A program made the translations under genes and the position numbers. This document shows, in pieces, positions 54,511 through 63,129 of a stretch of 64,000 nucleotides of DNA; the first letter of the stretch is position 1, and every line of letters begins with the position of its first letter. Source of the DNA: Hoylesella oralis ATCC 33269 (GTDB taxonomy: Bacteria > Bacteroidota > Bacteroidia > Bacteroidales > Bacteroidaceae); contig NZ_GL833119.1 of NCBI RefSeq assembly GCF_000185145.2, positions 1,170,668 through 1,234,667 of the forward strand, written 5' to 3'. Under the pieces are notes generated by a model. That model searched no databases, had not been told where the DNA came from, and saw only the letters and a list, made by a program, of their open reading frames with translations.

Positions 54511-54591
54511 GTTAAGGAGTTAAACCGATAGTTTTCTTCTTGAGAACACAGGTGTCTTAACTCCTTAACTTCTTAATATCTTAACTCCTTA
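54511..54591 (+). repeat. inverted repeat with a second copy of one arm before rsgA
   Basis: GTTAAGGAGTTAA (54511-54523) pairs perfectly over 13 bp with TTAACTCCTTAAC (54557-54569). A further TTAACTCCTTA (54581-54591), 3 nt before the rsgA ATG, can pair with the same left arm, so two exclusive hairpins are possible. There is no T run, so it is not a classic terminator. Confidence 0.6.
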
Positions 54592-54594
54592 TCC

Positions 54595-55527
54595 ATGCAT
54601 GGATTAGTAATCAAGAATACAGGTAGCTGGTACACAGTGCTCACCGACGACGGACAGATTATCGAAAGTAAGATCAAAGGCAACTTTCGTTTGAAAGGTA
54701 TACGCAGTACCAATCCTGTTTCGGTGGGCGACTTAGTCACGCTAATTGTCAATCGAGAAGGCACAGCCTTTATTTCTTCTATCGACGAACGCCGCAATTA
54801 TATCATACGGAAGTCGCAAAATCTGTCGAAACAGAGCCATATTATCGCTGCTAATGTAGACCAAGCGTTCCTGTTAGTTACGGTAAGTCATCCCGAAACA
54901 TCTACCATGTTCATCGATCGTTTCTTGGCTTCGGCCGAGGCATACAGCGTGCCCGTTACGCTCGTGTTCAACAAGAAAGACCTTCTGACCGATGATGAAC
55001 TGCGTTTACAGCAAATGTTGATGACGCTTTACGATACCGTGGGTTATCCGTGTTTCGCGGTTTCAGCAACGACAGGCGAGGGTATCGAGCCCGTCAGAGC
55101 GGCCTTACAGGGCAAGATAACCGTGCTTAGCGGTAACAGCGGAGTAGGGAAATCCACGCTTATCAATAGCATCTTGCCCCATGCGAAGCTACGTACAGCC
55201 GAGATATCCGATGCACACGACACCGGTATACATACCACCACGTTCAGCGAGATGCTGCCCCTGCCCGAGGGAGGTTATATCATCGACACGCCCGGAATTA
55301 AGGGTTTCGGCTCTTTCGATATGGAACCGGAAGAGATAGGCAGCTATTTTAAAGAGATTTTCAGCTTCTCCAAAGATTGTCGTTTCAATAATTGTACGCA
55401 CACGCATGAGCCGGGTTGCGCCGTCAGACGTGCCGTGGAGGAGCATTATATTGCCGAGAGCCGCTATCAGAGCTACCTTAGTATGCTCGAAGACAAGGAA
55501 GGCAATAAATACAGAGAGGCCTACTGA
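54595..55527 (+). CDS. rsgA: ribosome small-subunit assembly GTPase RsgA
   Basis: 310 residues. An N-terminal OB-fold is followed by a circularly permuted GTPase: the G4 motif 'VFNKKDLL' comes before G1 '[12 protein letters not shown]' and G3 'DTPGIKGF'. A C-terminal zinc site has '[16 protein letters not shown]'. It helps late 30S maturation. The gene's last bases form part of a terminator shared with the convergent sialidase gene. Confidence 0.95.
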   Translation: MHGLVIKNTGSWYTVLTDDGQIIESKIKGNFRLKGIRSTNPVSVGDLVTLIVNREGTAFISSIDERRNYIIRKSQNLSKQSHIIAANVDQAFLLVTVSHPETSTMFIDRFLASAEAYSVPVTLVFNKKDLLTDDELRLQQMLMTLYDTVGYPCFAVSATTGEGIEPVRAALQGKITVLSGNSGVGKSTLINSILPHAKLRTAEISDAHDTGIHTTTFSEMLPLPEGGYIIDTPGIKGFGSFDMEPEEIGSYFKEIFSFSKDCRFNNCTHTHEPGCAVRRAVEEHYIAESRYQSYLSMLEDKEGNKYREAY

Positions 55528-55544
55528 CAGCAGCAGGCCTCTCT
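55513..55544. terminator. terminator at the rsgA-sialidase junction
   Basis: AGAGAGGCCT (in the rsgA end) pairs with AGGCCTCTCT around a 12-nt loop. A second short hairpin, AATAGTGCTG/CAGCACTATT, follows at 55561-55581 over the sialidase stop. Confidence 0.6.
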
Positions 55545-55576
55545 CGTATATCTGTTATTCAATAGTGCTGTCAGCA

Positions 55577-57196
55577 CTATTCATTTCCTATATTCCCGAA
55601 ATTTTCTACCTGTTCTTTGGTCAGCACCACGAAGTTGATCGTATGTCCGCAGCCCTGATTTGAATTGTCTTCATAAAGTACGGCGAGCGAACCGTCGTTC
55701 AAAACCTCCATAGTAGAGTATGAAGCATCGCCGGGCTGTATGTTGAATACCTCTGTCCACGTGTTTCCTTCGTCGTGACTTTTATAAATAGTAAGGTTCT
55801 TGCGCCTTTCCGATTTCAGTATCGAGTGCAGCATCATGTCGTGTTTGCCGTTTCCGTCGATATTACGGGTATAATATATGATGTCTGCATTGCAATCTGC
55901 GCCCCATAGCGTATTGCTGCGCCACTGACGGTTCCACTGTCTACCGTCGGCAGAACCCTTGTTAAAGCCCCTGAACCCATGCTGTCGCACCGATGCAAGC
56001 AGCGTGCCGTCGTTCTTTTCTATGAGTTTAGCCTCGTTGGCACGGTCGTATACCAGCGTTGGACCGAGCTTCCAGCTGCGTCCTTCGTCCGTAGATTTCA
56101 ATAAGAAATTCTTTTCGTGTCCGTTAGGTTCGGTTATGCAGTCGCATAGAAACATCACATCGCCCCGCCGTGTGGTCAGTCCTTTGCCCGAAGACACAAA
56201 GACTGCGTACATTCCCGTGCCGTTCTTCAGGTCGAAAACCGAGTCGGCAAAGTTGCCGGTCGTTATCTCTACCGGTGCTGTCTGCCACGTAATACCGTTA
56301 TCAGAACTGCTTTGCATGGCTATATAACGCATACCCTCGAAGAACGATTTCTTGCCTGCACTCATCAAACAGAGTATCTTTCCGCCCGACGTACGTGCGA
56401 AAGAAGCGTCTCCGTAGCCATATCTGCCCTCGGTAAGACTGTCGCCTTGCGCTATAATCAGGGGCTCGCTCCACGTCTTTCCGTTATCCGTACTGCGGCG
56501 CACAGCCACGTCTATCTTATGATTACCCAAGTCGTTGCTCTGTTCGTAGCGCCGGTCGATGGCGGTAACGATACTTCCGTCTGCTGCTACAATCATGGCT
56601 GGTATGCGATAGTTCTTGCAGCCGAAGCTGTAAGGCGTGTATAGAAACTGCTGCAGGGCGAATATCTTCATGCCATAGTCGGGATCGCCGTCGGTGGGAT
56701 ATACCGTTTTCAGCCTGCCCGTCTGCGTGGTCCGATAGACTAAGGCCGTAATTTTTGCGTCGATATAGTCTTCCAGTGTGGCCCTTGGAGATACGTCTGC
56801 CGTGATCCAGAGATACGGTTTATCGCCCGCAGATCGGCATCCGTTAAGGTTAAGCGTCATTTTTCCCTTTTGCGGAAGCGCGGTGCAGAGCAATTGTCTG
56901 CGTTTTTTTTCGAGCGAATAAAACTCGGCTGTCGCCGTTTGATATACCTTCACGCGGTCGATGTTGCGATGCGTGTTGCCTTTCAGTACCATGTCTATTC
57001 GGCTTACCTGCGTATTCCGTGGCATCTTCCCCATGTCTATACATAGCATAACAGCATCCTTATTGCCCCGTCCGGTGGTATGGTAACCTTGTTTAACCGC
57101 GGGTTTCGATTTCTCTGTAGGGGCACCTTGTGTGGGCAATGTATAAACACAACCGCAGATAAATGCGGCAATCAGCAATGTTATAGGTTTGTTCAT
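55577..57196 (-). CDS. nanH: exo-alpha-sialidase (GH33)
   Basis: 539 residues with a signal peptide (MNKPITLLIAAFICGCVYT). The N-terminal 150 residues form a beta-sandwich domain as in Bacteroides sialidases. The catalytic propeller has the arginine motif 'YRIPAMIV' and four Asp boxes: STDNGKTW, SSDNGITW, STDEGRSW, SHDEGNTW. It releases terminal sialic acid from host glycans. No transport or catabolic nan genes are adjacent. A TATCTTTG -7 element lies on the minus strand at 57235-57228. Confidence 0.94.
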   Translation of the reverse strand: MNKPITLLIAAFICGCVYTLPTQGAPTEKSKPAVKQGYHTTGRGNKDAVMLCIDMGKMPRNTQVSRIDMVLKGNTHRNIDRVKVYQTATAEFYSLEKKRRQLLCTALPQKGKMTLNLNGCRSAGDKPYLWITADVSPRATLEDYIDAKITALVYRTTQTGRLKTVYPTDGDPDYGMKIFALQQFLYTPYSFGCKNYRIPAMIVAADGSIVTAIDRRYEQSNDLGNHKIDVAVRRSTDNGKTWSEPLIIAQGDSLTEGRYGYGDASFARTSGGKILCLMSAGKKSFFEGMRYIAMQSSSDNGITWQTAPVEITTGNFADSVFDLKNGTGMYAVFVSSGKGLTTRRGDVMFLCDCITEPNGHEKNFLLKSTDEGRSWKLGPTLVYDRANEAKLIEKNDGTLLASVRQHGFRGFNKGSADGRQWNRQWRSNTLWGADCNADIIYYTRNIDGNGKHDMMLHSILKSERRKNLTIYKSHDEGNTWTEVFNIQPGDASYSTMEVLNDGSLAVLYEDNSNQGCGHTINFVVLTKEQVENFGNIGNE

Positions 57197-57227
57197 TAGT
57201 TTTTATATGTAAGCAGTTCTACGGTTA

Positions 57228-57235
57228 CAAAGATA
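57228..57235 (-). promoter_or_regulatory. -7 element of sialidase gene
   Basis: TATCTTTG on the minus strand, about 32 nt before the ATG; no clear -33. Confidence 0.55.
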
Positions 57236-57450
57236 CGGAAAAAGATTCGATTATGCCGTTTAATACGGCTAAAATCACAAAATCGGTTCTCTAAAATAGG
57301 GGGCTGCGGATGAAGGAATGGTGATGGAAAGCGGATAAGTGATAGCTGTGTTGCAAGGATATGGTACATCTGATGGTTTTAGGCATGCACTCTAACGGAC
57401 TTAAACAGCCTATTTAAGAAAGCCGTTTATAATAAATGGTTTCGCAGGCA

Positions 57451-57480
57451 TTGCCGTTTCGCCGAAAAAGACTATATTTG
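57451..57480 (+). promoter_or_regulatory. promoter of alpha-2-macroglobulin-like gene
   Basis: TTG 57451-57453, 19-nt spacer, TATATTTG 57473-57480. It lies after the start of the longest frame (57436), so translation must begin at ATG 57508. Confidence 0.7.
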
Positions 57481-57507
57481 CAATATCTTTATCAAATGCT
57501 ATTTATT

Positions 57508-60500
57508 ATGAAAAAGGGCATTCTCATCGTTGTTATATCCTTTTTGTTGCCATCTTGTTTGCAGGCTCAATCGCTCAAAGCGTTATGGCGCGATGTGCAC
57601 AGCAGCGCTTCTTTGCACCCGCAAACAGCTATGGCGAAACTCGAAAAGATAATTGATGCAGCCGAAAAGAAAGGTGCCTACCTCGAACTTTTAAGGGCGG
57701 ATATTGCCTTAGCCGGCCTGAAAACCGACGTTGCCCCCGATAGTTTGTTGCCGCAACTCAACCGAATAAGGGCGCATGAACTGCTGGTTCGCGACCGTGA
57801 ACCTGTGGTGGCGTCGCTCTACGAGGCCTATCTCGGCCTTACAGTACCCGATTCCGTGCCTTATTTGCGCATGGCCTTGGAGCGTAAGGAGGCCCTTGCA
57901 CGGGCGAAAGCTGCCGATTACAGCAGCGTTGTTTGCTTGAAACAAGGCAGTAAATACTTCGGTAACGACATGTTGAGCGTGGTGGGTTATGCCGTTGGCG
58001 ATGTGGCCTTGTTGCACGATTACTATGCTCTTCACGGCAATCGGGCGGCAACTATGCTCACCGCCCTCGATGTGTTGCGCGGTCGTTCGTCTGCTGTAGG
58101 CGGTTCAGGGCAACGGTCTGCTTATGTTGCATCGCTCGACTCGCTCCTGCATTTGTATGGCGATCTCGAGGTATCTGCCGAGGTTGCCATCGAAAAATAT
58201 AATGTCTTGGTTCGCAATGTCGACTATACGCGAGCACAACGCGTGGCGTATATCGAAGAAATGTTGGCAAGATATCCGAAATACGAGCGCATGAATATCC
58301 TGCGAAATGCCTATCGGGAGCTTATAAACCCTTATGTCAACGTCGATATAAAGGATATCTTGCTCACCTCGAGGGATACTCTAACGCTGAAAGTGGCGCA
58401 TCGTAACATCGAAAAATTGCGTATTAAGGTGGATCGGATAGACCGATCGACGGCGGAATTGAGCACTTTCGATACGGATTTCGAGGAGAATTGGGGCGAT
58501 TTGAAGTACAAACGTCGGCATCGGATAGGCAATGTATCGCAGACGATTACATATTCCGTAACCGACAGAAGTAAGATCGAGCGCGATACGCTGCGCCTTT
58601 CGTCGTTGCCCGTAGGCATGTATATCATAGAAACAAGTACTTTCCCGAAGACCAAAAAGGCCCGCTGTCTGCTTCATGTAAGCGATATACGTCCCATAGT
58701 GGTATCGCTTCCCGATAGTACAGTGCGCATCGCGGTGGTGAATGCCATAACAAGTAAGCCGATAGGCGGTGCGAAAATAAAGATCGAAGACGGCGAAACG
58801 CTGTATTGCAATGCGCAAGGAGAGGTAACACATCGTGTAAAAGACGACGAATGTGCTTACGCCTATACCGATTACGACAGGGCTTGTACGTTCGTAAATC
58901 TCTCTGAAGCGCTGATAGATGATGGGGATGAAGAAGATACAACGTATGTAAAGAACGTGTTGACCGACCGTACAGTCTATCGCCCCGGGCAGACTGTCCA
59001 TGCTGCAGCCACGGTTTTTCGGCGTAAAGGCGACCGTGTGGCGATAGATAGCGGTAAGGATATCACTTTCAGACTGCACGATCCGCAGCGCAAGGTTATC
59101 GATTCGCTTACGGTAAAAGTCGATTCGTATGGCACAGGCACGGCAGATTTCCGCCTTCCTGCACGCCTGTTGAACGGTAGTTATAGGGTTGAAGTAGACG
59201 GAGAGTCGTGCTATATTCGTGTAGAAGAGTACAAGCGTCCCACGTTCAGCGTAACCGTTCCCGATATAGAAACACGCTACAAGGCCGGCGACACGTTGCA
59301 TTTGGCGTGCAAGGCTACCGCTCTGATGGGCGAAGGTTTGAGCGGTGCTGCCGTTGAATGCAAGGTGTCGTTCAATTCTTATTCCTATCCGTCGGACTTT
59401 CCCGATACTACTCTCGTGCTTACGACCGATGCCAAGGGCGTTTTCATGCTCGATCTGCCGCTGCCGAAGATAGTAAAAAAGGGTTCTGAAGGTTATTCTT
59501 TGCGCTTGAATGCAACGGTAACAGACCGTGCAGGCGAGAGCCAAACGGCAGATAAATATATCAGTGTGGGCTGTAAGGCTGTGCAGTTGTCGGCACCGTA
59601 TGCCGACTATGTGCCCCGCGACAGCATGAAGCATCTGCCGTTCTTTGCACGAAATAACATGAAAAAAGAATTGGATGCCACCGTTAGATATTGGCTGAAA
59701 GGCTACGAGGAGCAGGTTTATACGGCAAAAAGCGGCAGGCCTGCGGGGTTTGTGATGCCCGCCTCGTTGCCTAACGGGCGATATACGTTTGTGATAACCT
59801 GCGAAGACGACACTATCGAACGGTCTTATATCGTTTATAATCCGGAGGATCGACGCCCGTCGGCCTATGTGGATAGCTGGGTTATATGCCCCTACAATGT
59901 GTTCGACAGGGAGGGAAAAGAACCGTTGAAAATACATTTCGGTACTTCTCAACGCGATGTGCACATGGTTTACACTGTAGCAACGGCCGACTCGGTGCTT
60001 GAGTGTAGCACCGTCGAATTGAGCGATAGCATCGTTACACGCGAGTTCTATTATCGCAAGGAGTACGGTCGGGGCCTCATGGTTTCGTGGGCTTGGTACA
60101 AAAACGGCGTGTTCTACCATGAACAGGCGGAGCTCATAAAACCGCTGCCCGATAGCTATTTGAACTTGAAGTGGAACACCTTCCGCGATCGTTTGCAGCC
60201 CGGAAGCAAGGAACAGTGGCAGCTTACTGTGACTACTGCCGACGGGAAACCGGCCCATGCGCGGCTCATAGCGGCGATGTACGATAAGTCTTTGGATTAT
60301 ATCGGCCGCAACGATTGGTACTTTAATACCGGTATAAGCCGAGAATTGCCGCAATATGAGTTTGCTACACCTAATAACTATAGTTGGCAAACTGTGGGCT
60401 CGTCGGTGATAAAAAGGTTCCCTGAGCCTGCTTTCAGGTCTGCCTGTCTCGATTTGGGAAACGGTTTGTGGGGCATGAAAGTGAGTGGTAAGGTGGTTAC

Positions 60501-63117
60501 CGACGAGGAAGATCCCGTTATCGGGTGCAGTGTAAGAACCGAAGGCAGTGCCTCTTACGGCGTTGTTACCGATATCGACGGCAATTACACGATAACTGTA
60601 CCTTTGGGAAAAAGGCTTGTTTACAGTTACATAGGTTACAAAAAAGAAGTGCGGATGGTTACTTCGAGGGTGATGAACGTAACGCTTACCGACGACGATC
60701 GGTCGCTCAATGAGGTGATAGTTACGGGGTATGGAACAGCAAAGAAGTGTGCCTTGACGGGCAGTGTGGCCGGTGTAACGGTTCGAGGTGCTGCATCTGT
60801 AGAATATACAGCGCCCGTTATCAAGAGGGATGCAGCCCTTTATGGCGCGCTGGCTCCCAAAGATGATTTCTTTATACCTGCGGATAACCGGAAACAGGCA
60901 TCGGCTGCGTTGCTGCCGGTGCGTAAGAATATGGCCGAAACGGCTTTCTTCTATCCGCGACTAACCACCGACGAAAAGGGGCAAGTAGGTATTTCTTTCA
61001 CCCTTCCGGAGAGCATCACGGCGTGGCGTTTTATGGGGCAAGCCCACACACGCGATATGAAAAACGGCTTTATAGAGGCCGAAGCGGTGGCGAAGAAAGC
61101 ACTGATGGTGCAGCCAAACTTACCGCGTTTCGTGCGTACAACCGATAAACTGACCATACAGGCACGCCTTTTTAATACGACGGAAGTCGATCTGCGGGGC
61201 ACAGGCACGCTGTTTTTACTCGATCCGGAGACCGAACGACCGATTTACAGCAGGCAGGTGTCGTTCCAAGCAGTGCCGGACAGCAGCGTTACACTAACCT
61301 TTCCGAGCATTGACATGGCCCGCATAGAGCCTTCGAAAGCATCGTTATACATCTGTAAAGTGATGGTTTCGGCGGGGAATATGAGTGATGGAGAGCAGCA
61401 TTACCTGCCGGTTTTGCCCGACGTGGAGCAGGTATTGCGCACTATTCCGTTCACTCAAACGGCGAAAGGCACCGAACGTATCGACATCAGTCGGCTATTC
61501 CCGAGGGGTTCTACAGGCAGGAAACTAACCGTAGAATACGTGGATAATCCTGCTTGGATGATGCTCGAAGCCCTTCATGCCTATGCTCATCCGTACGATG
61601 ATTGTGCTGTTTGCCAGAGTATAGCTTACTACTCGCAGTGCTTGGCAGGGCATATATTAGCGTCGTCTCCCGCGATTAAGGCCACTATAGAGACTTGCAG
61701 GCGCGATACATCGGCACTCCGCGGACTGAAGAGCAAACTTGCACAAAACGAAGAACTGAAGAGTATCATGCTCGAAGAGACTCCTTGGAACGTTTCGGCA
61801 GACACTGAAACGGAACAAAAGCGGCAGCTTGTCGACTTTTTCGATACCGAATTGCTTGCCGAAAAGATGAATACAGCCATCTCGAAGCTACTCCATTTGC
61901 AGAATACAGACGGCTCTTGGAGCTGGTTCAAAGGCATGAAAGGCAATCGATACATAACGGAAACCGTTACCGAAGTGCTTGTGCGTTTGAACAATATGGT
62001 GGGTATGCGCCCGCAAACCAAGCATATGATTGACCGAGCATTTGCCTATTTAAGCCGACAGGAGGCCGATATGGAATATCTGTACCTATGTGCTCTCGAC
62101 GACAGAAAGCCTGCGGATAAGGGTAAGAAGGGCAAAAGAAAGTTGCTGAACGATGCGGAGAAGACCGCTGAAAGTATGACCATCTTGCAACGGGCGCTCA
62201 CTGCAATCGTTATGCAGAAAGAAAATACGGCACATAGCAGGGCCGTGGCACGCCGTTTGGTGGAGAGTATAAAGCAGTATTCCGTATATGATAAGGCGAA
62301 AGGACGCTACTTCGATACCCGACGAGCGGGCTACTCGTGGCTCGATTACAAAATACCTACGCAGGTTGCAGCCATAGAAGCGCTGCGATTGATTACCCCT
62401 GAAGACACGCAAACCATTACGGAGATGCAGCTTTGGTTGTTGCAGGAAAAGCGTTCGCAGTACTGGCTGACGGCGATAAACAGTGCAGCTGCCGTGTACG
62501 CATTCCTCTCGGACAGTACTTCTTTCGTGCAACCGACGACGAAAGACGATGCCCCCGTGCTCCGCATAGATGGTAAGCAGCTGCGTATGCCGCAGGCAAC
62601 AGCGGGCTTAGGATATGCAAAAATCATGGTTACACCTGCCGGAGAACGCCTGTTTACGGCCGAAAAGAAGACGAAGATTGTCTCTTGGGGAGCGTTATAT
62701 GCACAGTATTTGCAAAAAATATCGGATATACAACGGTCGGGGAGCGAACTTTCGGTAACGCGACAGATTATACCTGTGAAGCCCGGACCATTGAAAGTGG
62801 GCAGCAAGGTGAGAGTAAGAATAACGTTAAAAGCGGCACGCGACCTCGACTTTGTGCAGGTGATAGACAAACGTGCGGCCTGCATGGAGCCCGTAGACCA
62901 AAGGAGCGGTTACGACGGAACCTATTATTGCAGCAACAAGGACTGTGCTACGGCATATTACATCAGCATGCTCAGCAAGGGTACTCACACGATAGAAAAG
63001 GAATATTACTTGGATAGGAGCGGCACATATACCCTCGGCAGCGTAACCGCCCAGTGTGCCTATGCCCCCGAGTATGCTGCTACGGAGCGGGCAGGCGCCA
63101 TGATTACCGTAGAATAA
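57508..63117 (+). CDS. alpha-2-macroglobulin-family protein with internal carboxypeptidase-regulatory/SusC-like segment
   Basis: 1869 residues from ATG 57508, with a signal peptide (MKKGILIVVISFLLPSCLQAQ; the cysteine could be lipidated). Macroglobulin domains are recognisable: 'VLTDRTVYRPGQTVHAAATVFRR' (MG2-like, near residue 485), 'TDEKGQVGISFTLPESITAWRF' (A2M domain, near 1145), and a helical thioester-like domain after about 1350. Between them, near 989-1080, sits an inserted beta domain ending 'LNEVIVTGYGTAKKCALTGSV', the hallmark of SusC-type receptors. The thioester motif CxEQ is replaced by C1366-A-V-C-Q. Family members trap proteases at the cell surface or in the periplasm; role here unproven. 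Confidence 0.88.
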   Translation: MKKGILIVVISFLLPSCLQAQSLKALWRDVHSSASLHPQTAMAKLEKIIDAAEKKGAYLELLRADIALAGLKTDVAPDSLLPQLNRIRAHELLVRDREPVVASLYEAYLGLTVPDSVPYLRMALERKEALARAKAADYSSVVCLKQGSKYFGNDMLSVVGYAVGDVALLHDYYALHGNRAATMLTALDVLRGRSSAVGGSGQRSAYVASLDSLLHLYGDLEVSAEVAIEKYNVLVRNVDYTRAQRVAYIEEMLARYPKYERMNILRNAYRELINPYVNVDIKDILLTSRDTLTLKVAHRNIEKLRIKVDRIDRSTAELSTFDTDFEENWGDLKYKRRHRIGNVSQTITYSVTDRSKIERDTLRLSSLPVGMYIIETSTFPKTKKARCLLHVSDIRPIVVSLPDSTVRIAVVNAITSKPIGGAKIKIEDGETLYCNAQGEVTHRVKDDECAYAYTDYDRACTFVNLSEALIDDGDEEDTTYVKNVLTDRTVYRPGQTVHAAATVFRRKGDRVAIDSGKDITFRLHDPQRKVIDSLTVKVDSYGTGTADFRLPARLLNGSYRVEVDGESCYIRVEEYKRPTFSVTVPDIETRYKAGDTLHLACKATALMGEGLSGAAVECKVSFNSYSYPSDFPDTTLVLTTDAKGVFMLDLPLPKIVKKGSEGYSLRLNATVTDRAGESQTADKYISVGCKAVQLSAPYADYVPRDSMKHLPFFARNNMKKELDATVRYWLKGYEEQVYTAKSGRPAGFVMPASLPNGRYTFVITCEDDTIERSYIVYNPEDRRPSAYVDSWVICPYNVFDREGKEPLKIHFGTSQRDVHMVYTVATADSVLECSTVELSDSIVTREFYYRKEYGRGLMVSWAWYKNGVFYHEQAELIKPLPDSYLNLKWNTFRDRLQPGSKEQWQLTVTTADGKPAHARLIAAMYDKSLDYIGRNDWYFNTGISRELPQYEFATPNNYSWQTVGSSVIKRFPEPAFRSACLDLGNGLWGMKVSGKVVTDEEDPVIGCSVRTEGSASYGVVTDIDGNYTITVPLGKRLVYSYIGYKKEVRMVTSRVMNVTLTDDDRSLNEVIVTGYGTAKKCALTGSVAGVTVRGAASVEYTAPVIKRDAALYGALAPKDDFFIPADNRKQASAALLPVRKNMAETAFFYPRLTTDEKGQVGISFTLPESITAWRFMGQAHTRDMKNGFIEAEAVAKKALMVQPNLPRFVRTTDKLTIQARLFNTTEVDLRGTGTLFLLDPETERPIYSRQVSFQAVPDSSVTLTFPSIDMARIEPSKASLYICKVMVSAGNMSDGEQHYLPVLPDVEQVLRTIPFTQTAKGTERIDISRLFPRGSTGRKLTVEYVDNPAWMMLEALHAYAHPYDDCAVCQSIAYYSQCLAGHILASSPAIKATIETCRRDTSALRGLKSKLAQNEELKSIMLEETPWNVSADTETEQKRQLVDFFDTELLAEKMNTAISKLLHLQNTDGSWSWFKGMKGNRYITETVTEVLVRLNNMVGMRPQTKHMIDRAFAYLSRQEADMEYLYLCALDDRKPADKGKKGKRKLLNDAEKTAESMTILQRALTAIVMQKENTAHSRAVARRLVESIKQYSVYDKAKGRYFDTRRAGYSWLDYKIPTQVAAIEALRLITPEDTQTITEMQLWLLQEKRSQYWLTAINSAAAVYAFLSDSTSFVQPTTKDDAPVLRIDGKQLRMPQATAGLGYAKIMVTPAGERLFTAEKKTKIVSWGALYAQYLQKISDIQRSGSELSVTRQIIPVKPGPLKVGSKVRVRITLKAARDLDFVQVIDKRAACMEPVDQRSGYDGTYYCSNKDCATAYYISMLSKGTHTIEKEYYLDRSGTYTLGSVTAQCAYAPEYAATERAGAMITVE

Positions 63118-63129
63118 CATGGCGAACGA

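Noticed and set aside
57436..57507. 24-codon extension of the alpha-2-macroglobulin-like gene
   Set aside because: The promoter sits inside this stretch, and only the later ATG gives a signal peptide.
58381..60390. 669-codon minus-strand open frame
   Set aside because: It lies wholly antisense to the alpha-2-macroglobulin-like gene, has no family motifs, and arises from that gene's codon bias.
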